10,691 nt of DNA from an uncultured Opitutales bacterium (GTDB lineage Bacteria; Verrucomicrobiota; Verrucomicrobiia; Opitutales; Intestinicryptomonadaceae). Under the pieces are notes generated by a model. The model was given only the letters and a program-made list of their open reading frames with translations, was not told the origin of the DNA and did no database searches. The stretch is taken from contig URDC01000049.1 in the NCBI GenBank assembly GCA_900546565.1, positions 1-10,691 of the forward strand, given 5' to 3'. The position numbers and the translations under genes were made by a program. The first letter of the stretch is position 1. Each line of letters starts with the position of its first letter. Shown piece after piece: positions 1 to 5,618 of this stretch.

Positions 1-68
1 ACACGAACCGTGTTAAATGGATTGTGCGCCGCAAAGCCGTTTGTGGAGCGGGTTGACGGCGAATGGGC

Positions 69-101
69 AAAAAAAATTTCACACGGGTTCGTGTGAAATT
101 T
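69..101 (-). terminator. Rho-independent terminator of the tRNA-Ser gene
   Basis: A perfect 12-base-pair stem (74–85 with 90–101) with a four-base loop (86–89). Read on the minus strand it is followed directly by a T-run (complement of the A-run at 69–76). It starts six bases past the encoded CCA of tRNA-Ser, so it fits as that gene's terminator. The plus-strand side has only a short T-run inside the stem, so termination in that direction would be weaker. Confidence 0.85.
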
Positions 102-106
102 AAAAC

Positions 107-194
<88 letters not shown>

Positions 195-383
195 TCGCGT
201 TTGATTATTTTGATGGATTCAACTGGTTTTCTCTCTTCTTGCAAGCAAATATTTTTTTTCTCTTTCTCATCTTTTCGTTTTATGTTGTCTTTTGGCATTT
301 TTATCCGATTTGTTTCTCAGTTTTTTGTCGCAAATAAAGTTTTTATTAGACTTTTTCGACGGTTTTATTACCCATTTTTATAG

Positions 384-1883
384 ATGACCCAAATTATAAA
401 CAACGAGAATATTCTACTTGTCGGTTCGATGATGTTGATTTTCAGTATTTTCATCGGCAGGGCGGGCTACAAGTTCGGGATTCCGTCGTTGTTGCTCTTT
501 ATTGCGGCCGGTATGTTTATGGGCTGCGACGGGCTTGGCATTGAATTCGACAACCACTCCGCCGCCCAATTTGTCGGCATTATGGCGTTGAGCATAATCC
601 TTTTCACTGGCGGTCTCGACACTAAGCTTTCCGACATCAAGCCCGTGGCGGGTGTCGGCGTCGTATTGGCGACGTTCGGCGTTTTGCTCACTGCCGTTTT
701 TACAGGGGGGTTCATCTACGGAATCGCGATGCTGCTGGGCTTCGACTTCTCGCTTGCCGAGAGTCTTTTGCTCGCCTCGGTTATGGCGTCGACAGACTCC
801 GCATCTGTGTTTGCCCTCTTGCGCTCGAAAGGGCTCTCGTTGAAGGAAAAGCTGCGCCCTCTTCTGGAACTCGAAAGCGGTAGTAACGACCCTATGGCGT
901 TTATGCTCGCGATGGCTGTCATTGCGTATATGAAAACGGGTAGTTTTTCGGGCGGGGTGATAGGTTCGTTTTTCGTCCAGATTATTGTTGGTATGTGTGT
1001 GGGCGTGGGCGTCGGAAAGTTAGTTGTGGTTTTGGTCAACAAATTGAAGCTTGAAAACCAGTCGATATACTCGGTGTTTGTCGTAGCGTGCGTGTTTTTC
1101 ATCTACTCGTTTTCCGACCTCTTCAAAGGCAACGGATACTTGTCGGTTTACTTAGCGGGACTTACAATCGGCAACAGCAAGATTATCTTCCGCCGTAACA
1201 TTACGAATTTTTTCGAAGACTTCACATGGCTCTGGCAGATTGTGATGTTCGTAATGCTAGGGCTTATCGTCAAGCCCAGCGACCTCCTCAACGTTGCGCT
1301 TTTCGGTGCGGCAATCGGCGTATTTATGATTCTGTTCGGGCGTCCGCTCAGCGTGGTGGCTTGTATGCTGCCGTTTCGCAAATTTTCGGCAAGCGCGATA
1401 AAATACGTCTCTTGGGTCGGGCTGCGCGGCGCGGTGCCCATTATTTTTGCGACATACCTGTTTACGTCCGGAATCGACAAGGCGCAGACTATGTTCAACG
1501 TCGTATTCTTCATCACGATTCTATCGCTTGTGGTGCAGGGTATGAGCGTCGGGATTATGGCGAAGTTTTTCGGCGTCGCCGACGAGAACGCAGAAACCGA
1601 AACCGCGTTCGGTGTCGAGTTGCCGGACGAAATCAAGTCGGCAATGGTTGAGATTTCCGTCGACGACAACCTGCTTGCCGGCGGCGACACTCTTTCGAAA
1701 TTCCCGATGCCTGCGAACACTCTTGTTATGATGGTCAGGCGCGGCAACTCGTTTTTCATCCCGCGCGGCGACACGAAAATCCAGTCGGGCGACAAGTTGC
1801 TTGTGATTTCGGACAATGCCGCGACGGTTTCGGAGTCGCTTGAAAAACTCGGCATAAAGCACTATAAAATGGACAGGTCGTAA
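384..1883 (+). CDS. CPA1-family K+(Na+)/H+ antiporter with TrkA-C domain
   Basis: A 499-residue integral membrane protein of the monovalent cation/proton antiporter family (NhaP2/CvrA type), expected to exchange K+ or Na+ for H+ across the inner membrane. About twelve hydrophobic segments fill residues 10–395. Visible family motifs are ASTDSASVF (135–143), ESGSNDPMA (164–172) with the ion-binding Asn168–Asp169 pair, and WVGLRGAVPI (344–353). A soluble tail (about 415–490) looks like a TrkA-C/RCK-C regulatory domain, as in potassium/proton antiporters of the YcgO/CvrA type. The length is close to the family norm without the extra CorC-type domain. The ATG at 384 has no Shine–Dalgarno and follows an AT-rich, T-rich leader (about 195–383); no better upstream start exists because the frame runs back into the tRNA. 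Cation specificity cannot be read from sequence. It appears monocistronic. Confidence 0.9.
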   Translation: MTQIINNENILLVGSMMLIFSIFIGRAGYKFGIPSLLLFIAAGMFMGCDGLGIEFDNHSAAQFVGIMALSIILFTGGLDTKLSDIKPVAGVGVVLATFGVLLTAVFTGGFIYGIAMLLGFDFSLAESLLLASVMASTDSASVFALLRSKGLSLKEKLRPLLELESGSNDPMAFMLAMAVIAYMKTGSFSGGVIGSFFVQIIVGMCVGVGVGKLVVVLVNKLKLENQSIYSVFVVACVFFIYSFSDLFKGNGYLSVYLAGLTIGNSKIIFRRNITNFFEDFTWLWQIVMFVMLGLIVKPSDLLNVALFGAAIGVFMILFGRPLSVVACMLPFRKFSASAIKYVSWVGLRGAVPIIFATYLFTSGIDKAQTMFNVVFFITILSLVVQGMSVGIMAKFFGVADENAETETAFGVELPDEIKSAMVEISVDDNLLAGGDTLSKFPMPANTLVMMVRRGNSFFIPRGDTKIQSGDKLLVISDNAATVSESLEKLGIKHYKMDRS

Positions 1884-2002
1884 TTTTCGTGCGTTCTTCA
1901 AGTCCATCGCTCGCCTCCGCTTTTGTTTTTGCATGCGCGGCTCAAAACCCGATCGGCGCGGGCATTTTATGCATGGATTTTGACGAATTTTGCAAAAAAA
2001 GC

Positions 2003-2031
2003 TTGCGTTCGCCTCAAAAAGATATCATAAC
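2003..2031 (+). promoter_or_regulatory. Possible promoter of tRNA-Pro
   Basis: TTGCGT at 2003–2008 resembles a sigma-70 −35 box. A −10 box is uncertain: CATAAC at 2026–2031 gives a 17-base gap, while the better-looking TATCAT at 2023–2028 gives only 14. Both sit a sensible distance before the tRNA at 2048. It is supported by position more than by sequence match. Confidence 0.3.
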
Positions 2032-2047
2032 TCTGGCAATATTTTTA

Positions 2048-2121
2048 CGGGCCATAGCGCAGTCTGGTAGCGCGTTCGCATGGGGTGCGAAAGGTCGTGA
2101 GTTCGATCCTCACTGGCCCGA
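2048..2121 (+). tRNA. tRNA-Pro(GGG), CCA not encoded
   Basis: A class I tRNA of 74 bases. The acceptor stem CGGGCCA pairs with TGGCCCG (2114–2120) and begins with the C1–G72 pair typical of bacterial tRNA-Pro, with discriminator A at 2121. The D-arm has AGTCTGGTAG. The anticodon stem TTCGC/GCGAA encloses loop ATGGGGT, giving anticodon GGG (proline, CCC/CCU). The T-arm has the GTTCGATCC loop region. The 3' end runs straight into a T-run, so CCA must be added after transcription. Confidence 0.95.
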
Positions 2122-2129
2122 TTTTTTAA

Positions 2130-2169
2130 GGCGCGGAGTTCCCTGAATCGGAGTTCCGCGCCTGTTTTT
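2130..2169 (+). terminator. Rho-independent terminator after tRNA-Pro
   Basis: A 13-base-pair stem, 2130–2142 with 2150–2162, containing two G–T wobbles, a seven-base loop, and TGTTTTT immediately after. It lies eight bases after the tRNA end and before the next gene's ATG, so it should isolate the tRNA transcript from the MATE gene. Confidence 0.85.
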
Positions 2170-2218
2170 GCCTGACGTCAATTTCGCCCGTGTTTCGGGC
2201 TTTGAAAGCTTTTCGGTT

Positions 2219-3544
2219 ATGGACATCTCCTACAAGGGACTTTGGAAAATTACGCTTCCGATATTTTCGTTTTTGCTGATTGAAAATATCATCGCCTTTA
2301 TGGACACCGCCTTTTTGGGGCGCGTCAGCGAGCGTCAGCTTGCGGCGGCGTCGATAGGCGGGCTTTACTACGTCAGCGTTTTCATCATCGGCTTCGGCTT
2401 TTCGGTCGGGGCGCAGATTCTAATCTCGCAGCGCAACGGGGCGGGGCATTTCGACAAAATCGGCGAGATTTTCGCGACCTCGCTTTACGGACTGATTTTC
2501 CTTGCCGCGCTCGGCTTTTTTTCGACTCACTTTTTCGACGCGCAAATTTTCTCGAAAATGGTGTCCTCTCCCGACATTTTGCATGATGTCTGCCGTTTTA
2601 TGAAGTGGCGACAGTGGGGATTTTTCGCGATATTTTGCGTGATTGCATTCCGCTCGTTTTACGTCGGAATAGCCGATACCAAAGTTTTGGCGTATTCTTC
2701 GTGGCTGATAGGCATCGTAAACGCCGCGCTCAACTATGCGCTTGTTTTCGGTAAATTCGGTTTACCGAGAATGGAAATTGAAGGTTCGGCGTTGGCGTCG
2801 ACCATTTCCGAATTCTCGGGACTTGCGCTTTTTGCCGCCTACACGTTTTTGAAATCCGACATCAAAAAATACGCGCTCAAATTCGGCAAGGTAAATCCCG
2901 CGCTATGCCGCCAGATTTTGGGGCTTTCGGCGTGGACCATGGCGCAGCAATTCGTCTATGTCGTGATGTGGCTTTTTCTATTTTCGTTCATCGAAAAATT
3001 CGGACAGCACGAGCTTGCGCAATCGAACATCTTCAAAAGCATTCTGATGTTCGTGTATATGCCTATGTATGCCTTCGGCGCGACTATGAACACCGTCGCG
3101 GGCAATCTGTTCGGCGAGGGCAGGGTGGCCGAAATCCCCAAAGCGTGCCTCCGCGCGATAAAGCTTGAATACGCTCTCGTTGTTCCCGCATTGCTGCTTT
3201 TGGTTGCCATTCCCTTCGAAGTGATGTCGCTATACACCGACAATCCCGCGATTCTTGCGGGCGCGCGAATCCCCTTTTATTGCGCGCTTTTCACCGTGCC
3301 GTTCTCGGTTCCCGCAATCACCACAAGCAACGTGATTCTTGGGCTTGGACGCACCGAAGCCGCGTTTTTTATCGAGTTTTCGGTTCTGTTTTTATACATC
3401 GGCGGACTGTTTTTTACCGTCCACCATATGCATAGTTTTGGCGCGACTTGGACGCTTGACGGCTGGTATTGGATTATTGTCATTACCCTCAACCTCCTCT
3501 ACCTAAAACGGGCGAGGGCGTCCCGCTGGGCGGGCTGCCAATAG
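2219..3544 (+). CDS. MATE-family multidrug/Na+ efflux transporter
   Basis: A 441-residue membrane protein of the multidrug and toxic compound extrusion (MATE) family, which exports cationic drugs or metabolites using a Na+ or H+ gradient. It has about twelve hydrophobic segments in two homologous halves. The first half opens with a typical N-terminal segment (LPIFSFLLIENIIAFMDTAF) and a conserved-looking GQILIS-like stretch (GAQILISQ). I placed the start at the ATG at 2219; an in-frame TTG at 2168 falls inside the tRNA-Pro terminator and adds only 17 polar residues. No Shine–Dalgarno precedes the ATG. The last codons form part of a hairpin that may be the gene's own terminator. Substrate is unknown and nothing in the neighbourhood suggests one. 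Confidence 0.88.
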   Translation: MDISYKGLWKITLPIFSFLLIENIIAFMDTAFLGRVSERQLAAASIGGLYYVSVFIIGFGFSVGAQILISQRNGAGHFDKIGEIFATSLYGLIFLAALGFFSTHFFDAQIFSKMVSSPDILHDVCRFMKWRQWGFFAIFCVIAFRSFYVGIADTKVLAYSSWLIGIVNAALNYALVFGKFGLPRMEIEGSALASTISEFSGLALFAAYTFLKSDIKKYALKFGKVNPALCRQILGLSAWTMAQQFVYVVMWLFLFSFIEKFGQHELAQSNIFKSILMFVYMPMYAFGATMNTVAGNLFGEGRVAEIPKACLRAIKLEYALVVPALLLLVAIPFEVMSLYTDNPAILAGARIPFYCALFTVPFSVPAITTSNVILGLGRTEAAFFIEFSVLFLYIGGLFFTVHHMHSFGATWTLDGWYWIIVITLNLLYLKRARASRWAGCQ

Positions 3545-3556
3545 CGGGGGTTTTTT
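3522..3556 (+). terminator. Probable terminator overlapping the MATE gene end
   Basis: CCCGCT (3522–3527) pairs with AGCGGG (3543–3548) around a GC-rich 15-base loop, followed by GG and six T residues (3551–3556). The right arm includes the TAG stop codon. The stem is short, so the call is moderate. Confidence 0.5.
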
Positions 3557-3570
3557 ATTAGTTCGGAAGT

Positions 3571-3602
3571 GGCGCGGATTGCCTACGGCAAAATCCGCTT
3601 TG
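3571..3602 (+). repeat. Short palindromic repeat, type A, copy 1
   Basis: GCGGATTGCC (3574–3583) pairs with GGC plus TCCGC (3587–3598) around loop TAC, with a two-base bulge. A second copy in the same orientation lies at 3977–4006, sharing GGCGCGGATTGC at the left and ATCCGCTTTG at the right. The bases just before and within it (3566–3585) also resemble the last 20 bases of the window with 17 of 20 identical. Confidence 0.75.
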
Positions 3603-3643
3603 ACTATTTATTTAAGTTAAGTTTATCCAAAATCCAATCCAAA

Positions 3644-3691
3644 CCCCCGAGCGCGGATTTTGCATCCGCAAAATTCTTCCGCGCTTCCCCC
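3644..3691 (-). repeat. 48-base palindromic repeat, type B, copy 1
   Basis: The unit is framed by CCCCC at 3644–3648 and 3687–3691. Its stem is AGCGCGGA (3650–3657) with TCCGCGCT (3678–3685), a four-base bulge, then TTTTGC (3658–3663) with GCAAAA (3668–3673) around loop ATCC. Its reverse complement aligns without gaps to 4012–4059. The 15 left and 14 right flanking bases are identical and 12 of the 19 inner positions match. Two inner pairs differ by compensatory change, which argues that the fold is maintained. Confidence 0.8.
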
Positions 3692-3725
3692 TTCTGTTAG
3701 CAGATAGTATTTTCTAAATTTGAAA

Positions 3726-3751
3726 GGTTTTCGGAAGAAACCCTTTTTTTT
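3726..3751 (+). terminator. Possible weak terminator in the intergenic region
   Basis: GGTTTT (3726–3731) pairs with GAAACC (3737–3742) around loop CGGAA, then one C and eight T residues. The stem is only six pairs with one wobble. No gene lies close upstream: the MATE gene ends about 180 bases earlier, so this may end a read-through transcript or a small RNA, or be chance. Confidence 0.35.
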
Positions 3752-3781
3752 GTCTTTATATTAAGAGGCCACTCACGTTGA

Positions 3782-3943
3782 ATTGGCGAAGCCAATCGCG
3801 CCGCTTACCAAACTATGGCGACCCGCCCAGAAAAGCTTTTCGGCTTAAAATACGCGAGCTATTGCGCAACGCGCAATGCGTATGCAAACAGTGAAAGGCG
3901 GCTGGGTAAGCCGCCGAGGTATCACAAGCTGACGCCGAAGGCG
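3782..3943. repeat. Run of minihairpins with three-base loops
   Basis: Four short perfect hairpins lie in 160 bases: ATTGGC-GAA-GCCAAT (3782–3796), ATTGCGC-AAC-GCGCAAT (3861–3877), GGCGGCT with AGCCGCC around a five-base loop (3897–3915), and CGCC-GAA-GGCG (3933–3943). The palindrome GAAAAGCTTTTC sits at 3830–3841. The decamer ACCCGCCCAG at 3821–3830 recurs at 4079–4088. A 76-codon open frame crosses this stretch (3815–4045) but is built almost wholly from hairpin arms, so I regard it as a by-product of the repeats rather than a gene. Confidence 0.6.
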
Positions 3944-3976
3944 GCAGAGGTCAAGGTTTTTTATATGACGGGCACT

Positions 3977-4006
3977 GGCGCGGATTGCTGCGCAATATCC
4001 GCTTTG
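3977..4006 (+). repeat. Short palindromic repeat, type A, copy 2
   Basis: GCGGATTGC pairs with GCAATATCCGC around loop TGC with a two-base bulge. It is the same element, in the same orientation, as 3571–3602; the central loop sequence differs while the stem is kept. Confidence 0.75.
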
Positions 4007-4011
4007 CTTTT

Positions 4012-4059
4012 GGGGGAAGCGCGGAAATATTACGCGGACGCGTAATCCGCGCTCGGGGG
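4012..4059 (+). repeat. 48-base palindromic repeat, type B, copy 2
   Basis: Framed by GGGGG on both sides. The stem is AGCGCGGA (4018–4025) with TCCGCGCT, a four-base bulge AATA, then TTACGCG with CGCGTAA. It is the inverted counterpart of 3644–3691 (see there for the alignment). It follows six bases after type A copy 2, whereas copy 1 of B lies about 40 bases after copy 1 of A, so the A–B order is kept but B is flipped. Confidence 0.8.
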
Positions 4060-4104
4060 CAACGCCCCCGCAATGGGAACCCGCCCAGCGGGTTGGGATT
4101 TTTT
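4054..4104 (+). terminator. Two tandem hairpins ending in a T-run
   Basis: CGGGGGC-AAC-GCCCCCG (4054–4070) is followed by AACCCGC-CCA-GCGGGTT (4078–4094), then GGGA and six T residues (4099–4104). The second hairpin could act as a terminator separating upstream transcription from the microcompartment operon, although the four-base gap before the T-run weakens this. It may equally be the edge of the repeat island. The remaining bases to the first operon gene (4105–4286) are AT-rich and must hold the operon promoter, but I cannot point to convincing −35/−10 boxes or an operator. Confidence 0.4.
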
Positions 4105-4286
4105 GGGAAAAAGGCAAATTTTTATGATTTTTTGCTTGAAAAAGAGCTATTGTTTTGGTCTTATTTAAGAAATTGCAAAGGTAGGCGGGCGAGAACGACG
4201 ATTGTTTTCGGCGACTTTTTTGAATGCCGAATGCCTCGGAACCGCGCTTAGATACCAGATTTAAAGAAAAGTCAACTGTTTTGGTT

Positions 4287-4961
4287 ATGAATCTCTCGAA
4301 AGACACCTCATACGGAAAAATCGAACAGCTTGTTCGGGAAGCCGTGTATAAAAAAATGAATCTTCCAGTGCCGACGCAAAAGGTCGGTCCGAATCCGTTG
4401 GTGGTGAATATATCGGCGCGTCACGTGCATTTGACACAGGCGGCGGTCGAGGCTCTCTTCGGCAAAGGCTATAAGCTCACGGTTCATAAATGGCTGTATC
4501 AGGAGGGCTTTTTCGCGGCAAAGGAGTCTGTTACGCTGATTGGGCCTCGCAGTAGAATAATTTCGAACCTGCGCATTTTGGGCCCTTGCCGCGACGACAA
4601 CCAAGTCGAGCTTGCGCTGACCGACGCGCGGGCGTTGGGCTTCGACGTTCCGCTTAGAAACAGCGGCGACGTCAAGGGAACGCCGGGGTGTATGCTGATG
4701 GGCCCCGCCGGATTTTTCGAAATGCCCCACGGGGTAATCCGCGCCGCCCGCCACGTTCATATGAGCCCCGCCGACGCGGAATTTTACGGCGTCAAGGACA
4801 AGGAGTATATGAACCTGAAAGTCTACGGCGAAAACTCGATAATTTTCGAAAACCTGCTTTGCCGTATAGGCAAAAATCTGCGCTTGGAAGTCCATCTGGA
4901 CACCGACGAGGGCAACGCGTGCAACATCGGGCCGAATACGCTTTGCGAGCTCGTGAAGTAG
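4287..4961 (+). CDS. pduL: PduL-type phosphotransacylase with encapsulation peptide
   Basis: A 224-residue PduL-family phosphate acyltransferase, which in microcompartments converts acyl-CoA plus phosphate to acyl-phosphate and so recycles CoA inside the shell. Two β-barrel halves each carry the metal-binding motif: SARHVHL (43–49) and RHVHMS (155–160). Other family signatures are LRNSGDVKGTPG (123–134) and HLDTDEGNA (203–211). Residues 6–24 (DTSYGKIEQLVREAVYKKM) form a short amphipathic helix followed by a linker, the pattern of an encapsulation peptide. I chose the ATG at 4287 because it places this helix at the terminus; an in-frame ATG at 4224 would add 21 polar residues not typical of the family. 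No Shine–Dalgarno is present. It is the first gene of the operon, with a 50-base AT-rich gap to the shell gene. The substrate is probably lactyl-CoA, inferred from the pathway. Confidence 0.93.
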   Translation: MNLSKDTSYGKIEQLVREAVYKKMNLPVPTQKVGPNPLVVNISARHVHLTQAAVEALFGKGYKLTVHKWLYQEGFFAAKESVTLIGPRSRIISNLRILGPCRDDNQVELALTDARALGFDVPLRNSGDVKGTPGCMLMGPAGFFEMPHGVIRAARHVHMSPADAEFYGVKDKEYMNLKVYGENSIIFENLLCRIGKNLRLEVHLDTDEGNACNIGPNTLCELVK

Positions 4962-5011
4962 GATAATTTAACAATCAACAAATAAAATCTAATAACACGA
5001 AAGGTAAAAAT

Positions 5012-5281
5012 ATGAGTCAATCATTAGGTATGATAGAAACCCGCGGCTTTACGGGCTGCGTTCAGGCCACAGACGCGATGGTCAAGGCGGCAAACGTCGA
5101 AGTCGTAAAGCAGGTGCAAATCGGCGGCGGCTACATTACGACGGTCGTTCGCGGCGATGTCGGCAGCGTAAAGGCTGCGGTCGAAGCGGGCAAGAACGCG
5201 GCGAAGGAAGTCGGCGAATTGGTCGGGGCGAACATCATCGCGCGTCCGCACCCGATGTTGCTCTCGAAAATGGGCTTCTAA
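5012..5281 (+). CDS. BMC-H hexameric shell protein 1
   Basis: An 89-residue single-domain BMC protein (Pfam BMC fold) that forms hexagonal tiles of the compartment shell. Conserved landmarks are LGMIETRGF at the start, the hexamer-edge lysine in MVKAANV (Lys25), GDVGSVKAAVEAG (48–60), and the IIARPH motif near the end. The pore-lining loop is IGGGY (37–41), in place of the usual IGSG-type loop. GAAAGG at 4999–5004 is a good Shine–Dalgarno, seven bases before the ATG, in an AT-rich leader. That leader might also contain an internal promoter (TTAACA and TAATAA with a 16-base gap, about 4968–4995), but the match is weak. It is directly followed by a second paralogue 27 bases on. Confidence 0.95.
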   Translation: MSQSLGMIETRGFTGCVQATDAMVKAANVEVVKQVQIGGGYITTVVRGDVGSVKAAVEAGKNAAKEVGELVGANIIARPHPMLLSKMGF

Positions 5282-5308
5282 CAAAAAAATCGAAAGGAAA
5301 CAATTTAT

Positions 5309-5584
5309 ATGAAACAGGCATTGGCAATGATTGAAACAAAAGGGTTTGTCGCGGCAATGGCGGCGGCGGACGCGGCTATGAAGGCGGCAAACGTCGAAAT
5401 GCTGGGCTGGAAAAAAGTCGGCAGCGGCTTGGTTTCGGTGTTCTTCGAAGGCGATGTGGCCTCGGCAAAGGCTGCGGTGGAAGCTGCAAGCGACGCGGCC
5501 GCGAAGGTCGGCGAAGTTGCTTCGGTCGACGTAATCGCGCGCCCGCACGATGACCTCGTAAAACTCGGCTGCTTCGCATTCTAA
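5309..5584 (+). CDS. BMC-H hexameric shell protein 2
   Basis: A 91-residue BMC-domain protein, paralogous to its two operon neighbours. It starts ALAMIETKGF, keeps edge Lys25 in MKAANV, and has VGSGL (37–41) as the pore loop, which is the common form in metabolosome hexamers that pass small polar metabolites. GDVASAKAAVEAA and VIARPH complete the fold, and the tail ends in a short hydrophobic stretch (KLGCFAF). The Shine–Dalgarno GAAAGGA (5292–5298) lies ten bases before the ATG. Its conventional pore makes it a candidate for the major shell tile and conduit, by inference. Confidence 0.95.
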   Translation: MKQALAMIETKGFVAAMAAADAAMKAANVEMLGWKKVGSGLVSVFFEGDVASAKAAVEAASDAAAKVGEVASVDVIARPHDDLVKLGCFAF

Positions 5585-5618
5585 CGAGCGTGCGAATCCG
5601 ACAAAAATAACGACGCCG

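Noticed and set aside
1..96. Open plus-strand frame from the window edge ending at TGA 94–96, possibly the end of a gene
   Set aside because: Thirty-one residues with no recognisable family. The minus strand is also open here, and the stop lies inside the tRNA-Ser terminator. It cannot be supported without upstream sequence.
1889..2146. 85-codon plus-strand open frame
   Set aside because: It crosses the whole tRNA-Pro gene and ends in its terminator.
2168..2218. Upstream TTG start for the MATE transporter
   Set aside because: It lies in the T-run of the tRNA-Pro terminator; the ATG at 2219 sits right before the first membrane segment.
3815..4045. 76-codon plus-strand open frame in the repeat island
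   Set aside because: It is made of hairpin arms and runs through repeats A and B; no Shine–Dalgarno, no family and unusual composition. An expressed small protein is possible but not supported.
4224..4286. Upstream in-frame ATG for PduL
   Set aside because: It would add 21 polar residues before the encapsulation helix; the ATG at 4287 gives the usual family N-terminus.
3545..4286. CRISPR array
   Set aside because: Repeats are few, palindromic, unevenly spaced and in both orientations; there are no regular spacers and no cas genes.
3845..4306. 153-codon minus-strand open frame
   Set aside because: It spans the palindromic repeats and overlaps the start of the PduL gene antisense; no family features.
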